A stretch of DNA of 9,342 nt from CALZJC01 sp041574955 (GTDB lineage: Bacteria > Acidobacteriota > Thermoanaerobaculia > Multivoradales > JAHEKO01), in the NCBI GenBank assembly GCA_041574955.1, contig JBFGNS010000162.1, positions 1 through 9,342 of the forward strand, given 5' to 3'. Shown piece by piece: positions 6,738 through 9,342 of this stretch. Position numbers and translations under genes: made by a program. Position 1 is the first letter of the stretch, and the number at the start of each line of letters is the position of its first letter. The notes beneath the pieces are model-generated. The model saw only the letters and a list, made by a program, of their open reading frames with translations, ran no database searches and was not told the DNA's origin.

Positions 6738-6829
6738 CCGGGCGGCAGGGCATGCGGCCAGCAGGTCGGGAGAAACGACCCGCCTCTGGCCTCCTCGACC
6801 GCAAGAAACGGTACGCTAGGGGCGTCGCC

Positions 6830-7189
6830 ATGCCGACCCCGATCAGCCGTCTGATGCAGCAAGCGGTGGTCAGCGCGACCGCCGAGGAGACCGTGGGAGA
6901 GGTGCGGGCGCGGATGGGCGAGATGGACGTCGGCGCGCTGCCGGTGGTTGACCGCAAGGGGGTGCTGGTGGGCATCGTCACCAGCGACGACCTGCTCACC
7001 GACTACGAGCCGACCCTGCCCGTCTCGCGCGTGATGAGCGCGCCGGTGCACACCGTCACCCCCGACACGACCGCCCCCGAGGCGGCGCGCCGAATGCGCC
7101 AGCTGCGCCACCACCACCTGGTGGTGGTCGAGAACGACAAGGTCGTCGGCATGCTCAGCTCGTTCGACCTGCTGCGCGCCGTCCACTAG
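6830..7189 (+). CDS. Two-CBS-domain protein
   Basis: A 119-residue cytosolic protein made almost entirely of a tandem CBS pair. The first repeat runs from about residue 6 to 56 (VGALPVVDRKGVLVGIVTSDDLL) and the second from about 64 to 119 (VMSAPVHTVTP, then HHLVVVENDKVVGMLSSFDLL). CBS pairs bind adenine nucleotides or related ligands and tune partner proteins; with no fused enzyme or channel the target is unknown. I choose the ATG at 6830 because AGGGG sits seven bases before it. An in-frame ATG at 6752 would add 26 Arg/Lys-rich residues with no family support. A 23-bp gap to the next gene suggests co-transcription with the SDR-like protein. Confidence 0.88.
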   Translation: MPTPISRLMQQAVVSATAEETVGEVRARMGEMDVGALPVVDRKGVLVGIVTSDDLLTDYEPTLPVSRVMSAPVHTVTPDTTAPEAARRMRQLRHHHLVVVENDKVVGMLSSFDLLRAVH

Positions 7190-7212
7190 CCACCTCCCGG
7201 GGCGCCGTCGGC

Positions 7213-8172
7213 TTGGCAGGTCCGCCCACAGTTCTGATCACCGGCGCCGCCGGCAACCTGGGTGGGCTGCTGGCGCACCGGCTGGCAGCGACCGCCTGCG
7301 ACCTGCGGCTGATGGTCCACCGCACCCCGCTGGCACCCGGCCTGGCGGGTGCATCGAACGTCACCGCCGTGCGCGCCGACCTCGCCGAACCCGCGACCCT
7401 GGCACCGGCGGTGGCCGGCGCAGACGTCGTCGTTCATTTCGCGGGCGTGCTGTTCGCGCCGCGCCCCGAGGCCTTCCTGCCCGAGACCAACACCCGCTGG
7501 TTTGCCAACCTGCTGGCGGCGTGCCTGGCGGCCGGCGTCGGCCGCCTGATCCTGATCTCGTTTCCGCATGTCGAGGGCCCGACCTCCGCCGAAGCCCCGG
7601 CCACCGGGCGCCTCGATGGCAGCCCGGTCTCGGTCCACGCCAGGACCCGTCTCGAGGAGGAGCGGCTGCTGATCGAGCGGACGCGCCGCAGCTCCACGAC
7701 GCCGGTGGTGCTGCGTCTCGGCATGGTCTACGGCCGCGGCATCCTGATGATCGAGGCGGCACGCTGGCTGGCCAGGCGCCGCCTGCTGGCGGTGTGGCGG
7801 GAGCCGACATGGATCCACCTGCTGTCGACCGCGGACTTCCTCGCCGCCACCGAGGCGGCCGTCCTCGAGCCCGGAGTCCAGGGCATCTACCATCTCGGCG
7901 ACGACGAGCCCGTCACCCTGCAGCAGTTCCTGGATGCCGCCTGCCGTACCTGGGGCCTGCCGCGGCCCCTGCGCCTGCCGTTCTGGCTGATCCACGCCGC
8001 CGCCGGCCTGTGCGAGGCGTGGGCGGCGCTGACCGACGGCCGCTCACCCCTGACGCGCGACTTCGTCCGCATCGGCCGGGTCTCCTACTTCGGCGACACC
8101 CGCCGCGCGCGGCGCGACCTGGTTGCGACGCTGCACCACCCGACCCTCTCCAGCGGCCTCGACACGCTGTAG
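7213..8172 (+). CDS. NAD(P)-binding SDR / NAD-dependent epimerase-like protein
   Basis: A 319-residue protein from a TTG start that places the Rossmann fold at the N-terminus as expected: VLITGAAGNLGG, with GxxGxxG at residues 11-17. ADLAEP (55-60) matches the adenine-ring Asp motif, DVVVHFAG (71-78) the next strand, and ISF (115-117) the position of the active-site Ser. VVLRLGMVYGRG (165-176), WIHLLSTADFLAA (200-212) and GIYHLGDDEPVTLQQFL (224-240) are typical of extended SDRs. The YxxxK catalytic pair appears as HARTR (H142, R146), so normal epimerase or dehydrogenase chemistry is doubtful. It may be a binding or regulatory member, or use altered chemistry. There is no convincing SD; the 23-bp gap after the CBS gene suggests an operon. 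Substrate unknown. Confidence 0.85.
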   Translation: MAGPPTVLITGAAGNLGGLLAHRLAATACDLRLMVHRTPLAPGLAGASNVTAVRADLAEPATLAPAVAGADVVVHFAGVLFAPRPEAFLPETNTRWFANLLAACLAAGVGRLILISFPHVEGPTSAEAPATGRLDGSPVSVHARTRLEEERLLIERTRRSSTTPVVLRLGMVYGRGILMIEAARWLARRRLLAVWREPTWIHLLSTADFLAATEAAVLEPGVQGIYHLGDDEPVTLQQFLDAACRTWGLPRPLRLPFWLIHAAAGLCEAWAALTDGRSPLTRDFVRIGRVSYFGDTRRARRDLVATLHHPTLSSGLDTL

Positions 8173-8203
8173 CCGCGACTCCGCCGGGAGCCGAAGGACC
8201 TCG

Positions 8204-8232
8204 CAGGCACCAACGGCCTGGGCCCCTCGGGG
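8204..8232 (+). terminator. Weak hairpins after the SDR-like gene
   Basis: CAGGC (8204-8208) pairs with GCCTG (8216-8220) over a 7-base loop, and CCCC/GGGG (8223-8226, 8229-8232) lies just downstream. No T-run follows. The stretch sits 30-60 bases after the stop and ahead of the antitoxin promoter region, so it could end the upstream transcript, but support is weak. Confidence 0.22.
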
Positions 8233-8249
8233 AACCGTTCGAGTCGTAG

Positions 8250-8262
8250 GTATGTTAGTATG
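8250..8262 (+). promoter_or_regulatory. AT-rich direct repeat at the toxin-antitoxin start; candidate -10 or antitoxin operator
   Basis: GTATG at 8250-8254 and 8258-8262 are separated by TTA, in a sharply AT-richer patch ending five bases before the antitoxin ATG. No clear -35 or SD is visible. Ribbon-helix-helix antitoxins usually repress their own promoter through short repeated half-sites, which this could be. Transcription from here would give a leaderless or nearly leaderless message. Confidence 0.3.
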
Positions 8263-8267
8263 CAGTT

Positions 8268-8513
8268 ATGAAGCGCACAACAATCACCCTCAGCGACGAG
8301 CTGGCCTCGCTCGTGGCCCGCGAGGCCCGGCGCCGCCGCACAAGCGTCTCCGACGTCGTCCGCACCTCGCTCGCCCGCGACCTCAGGGGCGAAGGCCGGC
8401 GGGACATCCCGTGGGCCGGCCTGTGCGAGGACGACACCCTGCCGCCGGCGTCCGAGATCGACAAGGCCCTCGACGCCGGCTGGTCCGATGAGCTCGACCG
8501 CGGTCGTCGATAG
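8268..8513 (+). CDS. Ribbon-helix-helix antitoxin (VapB-type)
   Basis: An 81-residue protein. Residues 2-40 (KRTTITLSDELASLVAREA, then TSVSDVVRTSLARDL) form a ribbon-helix-helix DNA-binding domain, which dimerises through the N-terminal strand. The C-terminal part (PWAGLCEDDTLPPASEIDKA, then GWSDELD) is acidic with a Trp/Leu pattern usual for the segment that wraps and blocks a PIN toxin. It overlaps the following PIN gene by 26 bp in another frame, a common arrangement for translational coupling. It probably neutralises the toxin and, by family precedent, represses the pair. There is no SD before the ATG. Confidence 0.88.
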   Translation: MKRTTITLSDELASLVAREARRRRTSVSDVVRTSLARDLRGEGRRDIPWAGLCEDDTLPPASEIDKALDAGWSDELDRGRR

Positions 8514-8901
8514 CGGCCCGCTCCTCGCCTCGGTCAACCGCGCCGACCCCGACCACGCAGCCTGCCTCGAGCTCCTCCGCTCGCCGGAGCTCGACCTGGT
8601 CATCCCGGCGCTGTGCGTCGCCGAGGTGAGCCACCTGCTGGCGCGCGGCCGCGACGCCGAGCTGCCGGCCCGCTTCCTGGCGGGCCTCGAGCGGTTCGAC
8701 GTCCAGGCCCCCTACCCGGAGGACTGGCGGCGGATCGGCCAGCTCGTCCGCCGCCACCGCCAGCTCGGCCTGGGCGGCACCGGCGCCTCGGTCATCGCCC
8801 TCGCCGAGCGGCTCGGCACCGACCTCCTCCTGACCCTCGACCGGCGCCGCTTCGCCGAGCTCCGCTCGCGCGCCGGCAAGCCGTTCCGGCTCCTCCCCTG
8901 A
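8488..8901 (+). CDS. PIN-domain ribonuclease toxin (VapC-type) with a substituted acidic residue
   Basis: A 137-residue single PIN domain, normal length for VapC toxins, which are Mg-dependent endoribonucleases that cut RNA. Visible active-site positions: D8 in AVVDSGPLL, E46 in CVAEVSHLL, and D118 in LLTLDRRRF. The third family acidic residue, usually D in a DAS motif before the ALAERLG helix, is G99 here (GGTGASVIALAERLG; codon GGC, one base from GAC). Metal binding may be weakened or the toxin inactive; the pair could be decaying or the protein may serve another role. The start ATG lies inside the antitoxin gene with no strong SD, so translation is probably coupled. Confidence 0.87.
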   Translation: MSSTAVVDSGPLLASVNRADPDHAACLELLRSPELDLVIPALCVAEVSHLLARGRDAELPARFLAGLERFDVQAPYPEDWRRIGQLVRRHRQLGLGGTGASVIALAERLGTDLLLTLDRRRFAELRSRAGKPFRLLP

Positions 8902-8907
8902 CCCACC

Positions 8908-8937
8908 TTGACGGCCCGCTCCGCCGCCTGCTAGAAA
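8908..8937 (+). promoter_or_regulatory. Promoter for tRNA-Phe
   Basis: TTGACG (8908-8913, five of six) and TAGAAA (8932-8937, four of six) are 18 bases apart. They predict a start about 20 bases before the mature tRNA. A 6-bp GCGGGG/CCCCGC hairpin (8941-8956) would fall in the short leader or close the toxin transcript. Confidence 0.55.
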
Positions 8938-8962
8938 CTCGCGGGGCGTCCCCCGCCCCCGT

Positions 8963-9038
8963 GCCCAGGTAGCTCAGGTGGTAGAGCACCTGACTGAAAA
9001 TCAGGGTGTCGGTGGTTCGAGTCCGCCCCTGGGCACCA
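8963..9038 (+). tRNA. tRNA-Phe (anticodon GAA)
   Basis: A complete cloverleaf of 76 bases including encoded CCA. The acceptor stem GCCCAGG (8963-8969) pairs with CCTGGGC (9028-9034), discriminator A at 9035, CCA 9036-9038. The D stem is GCTC/GAGC. The anticodon stem CCTGA/TCAGG (8989-8993, 9001-9005) holds loop CTGAAAA with anticodon GAA at 8996-8998. The T arm is GGTGG-TTCGAGT-CCGCC (9011-9027). T8 and A14 are in place. It decodes UUC/UUU phenylalanine codons. Confidence 0.97.
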
Positions 9039-9074
9039 TCGCAAGTCCACCGAGAACGCTCTAGGGCGAATGAG

Positions 9075-9102
9075 AGAGGCCTGTGCGGCTGCCGCGGCCT
9101 CT
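9075..9102 (+). terminator. Hairpin terminator after tRNA-Phe
   Basis: AGAGGCC (9075-9081) pairs with GGCCTCT (9096-9102). GCGG (9085-9088) pairs with CCGC (9092-9095) around a CTG loop, with a TGT bulge, about 40 bases past the tRNA. Only a short T-rich end (CTTAT) follows. Confidence 0.55.
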
Positions 9103-9169
9103 TATGGGAACGCCAGAGGTGGTTGGAGACCTCGCCCGTAGAGCCCGCCTGCGTGATTCCAGGCTGTAA

Positions 9170-9198
9170 TTGCTGTGCAGCATCCGCTGAGCTACACT
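9170..9198 (+). promoter_or_regulatory. Candidate near-leaderless promoter with internal dyad
   Basis: TTGCTG (9170-9175) and TACACT (9193-9198) are 17 bases apart, three and four matches to consensus. The start would fall within a few bases of the ATG at 9209, and no SD is present, so the message would be nearly leaderless. TGCTG-TG-CAGCA (9171-9182) is a short dyad across the -35. Confidence 0.35.
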
Positions 9199-9208
9199 TA
9201 GCAAGATC

Positions 9209-9342
9209 ATGACAGAGCCTGCCGGCTTGACGGTCTGTCACGAGCTCCGCAAGCGCAACGGCAAAGTTCGTTTTCGCAAGTTCAACCGCGACGGCGCCGA
9301 GCACTTCAATCTCGCCGTCTACGTGACGGGTGACCTCAGCCA
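9209..9342 (+). CDS. Uncharacterised protein, N-terminal fragment cut by the window edge
   Basis: Only about 44 residues are visible, starting MTEPAGLTVCHELRKRNGK and continuing with a basic stretch (VRFRKFNRDG) and a beta-like segment HFNLAVYVTGDLS. There is no signal peptide or membrane segment so far. I do not recognise it with confidence. The beta segment is vaguely like the start of prokaryotic YEATS-type beta-sandwich domains, but too little is present. G+C is about 60%, lower than the genes to the left, and codons such as AAA, GTT and TTT appear, unlike the rest of the window. It is the first gene downstream of tRNA-Phe and could belong to acquired DNA. Confidence 0.6.
   Translation, partial: MTEPAGLTVCHELRKRNGKVRFRKFNRDGAEHFNLAVYVTGDLS

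Noticed and set aside
6752..6829. Upstream ATG for the CBS protein
   Set aside because: It adds 26 basic residues not seen in CBS proteins; the ATG at 6830 has AGGGG seven bases upstream.
1..9342. CRISPR array, insertion sequence, transposase or rRNA
   Set aside because: No regularly spaced repeats, no terminal inverted repeats around a transposase-like gene, and no rRNA-like stretch were seen on either strand.

Overview
This is a GC-rich window (about 70% G+C over most of its length), with third codon positions almost always G or C. It reads as bacterial chromosome. The mix of a modular secreted glucanase, LuxR-type regulators, a VapBC pair and a contractile-tail locus suits a free-living soil or sediment bacterium such as an Acidobacteriota-like lineage. 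That assignment is an inference from style; no marker gene in the window fixes the taxon.

Bases 1-4079, all on the minus strand, form a contractile tail-like locus with its regulators. In transcription order it holds a LuxR-type regulator (4079-3420), a small receiver-only protein (3231-2839), a tail sheath protein (2789-1110), a small tube-like protein (1099-716), and a translationally coupled partial ORF running off the left edge (716 to below 1). Sheath, tube and last ORF are packed within 10 bp or overlap. This could be a prophage tail, a tailocin or an extracellular contractile injection system; no head genes, baseplate genes or effector are visible to decide. Both regulators have receiver folds lacking the phosphate-accepting aspartate and other active-site residues. 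The 188-bp gap between them carries four copies of CTGGATC in 71 bp.

Bases 4080-4457 form a divergent intergenic region with a plausible promoter for the regulator (minus strand). On the plus strand it has a -10-like element overlapped by a perfect 14-bp palindrome. Bases 4458-6680 encode a secreted GH16 beta-glucanase (laminarinase type) with PKD-like, carbohydrate-binding-like, fibronectin III and C-terminal Ig-like modules, followed by a strong hairpin.

Bases 6830-8172 hold a probable two-gene unit: a two-CBS-domain protein and an atypical NAD(P)-binding SDR/epimerase-like protein. Bases 8268-8901 hold a VapB-VapC-type toxin-antitoxin pair with a 26-bp overlap; the PIN toxin has glycine where the family normally has its third acidic residue. 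A complete tRNA-Phe(GAA) follows with its own promoter and hairpin. G+C then falls to about 59%, and a second 3'-truncated ORF starts at 9209 behind a near-leaderless promoter. That drop makes the tRNA-Phe region a possible boundary of acquired DNA.
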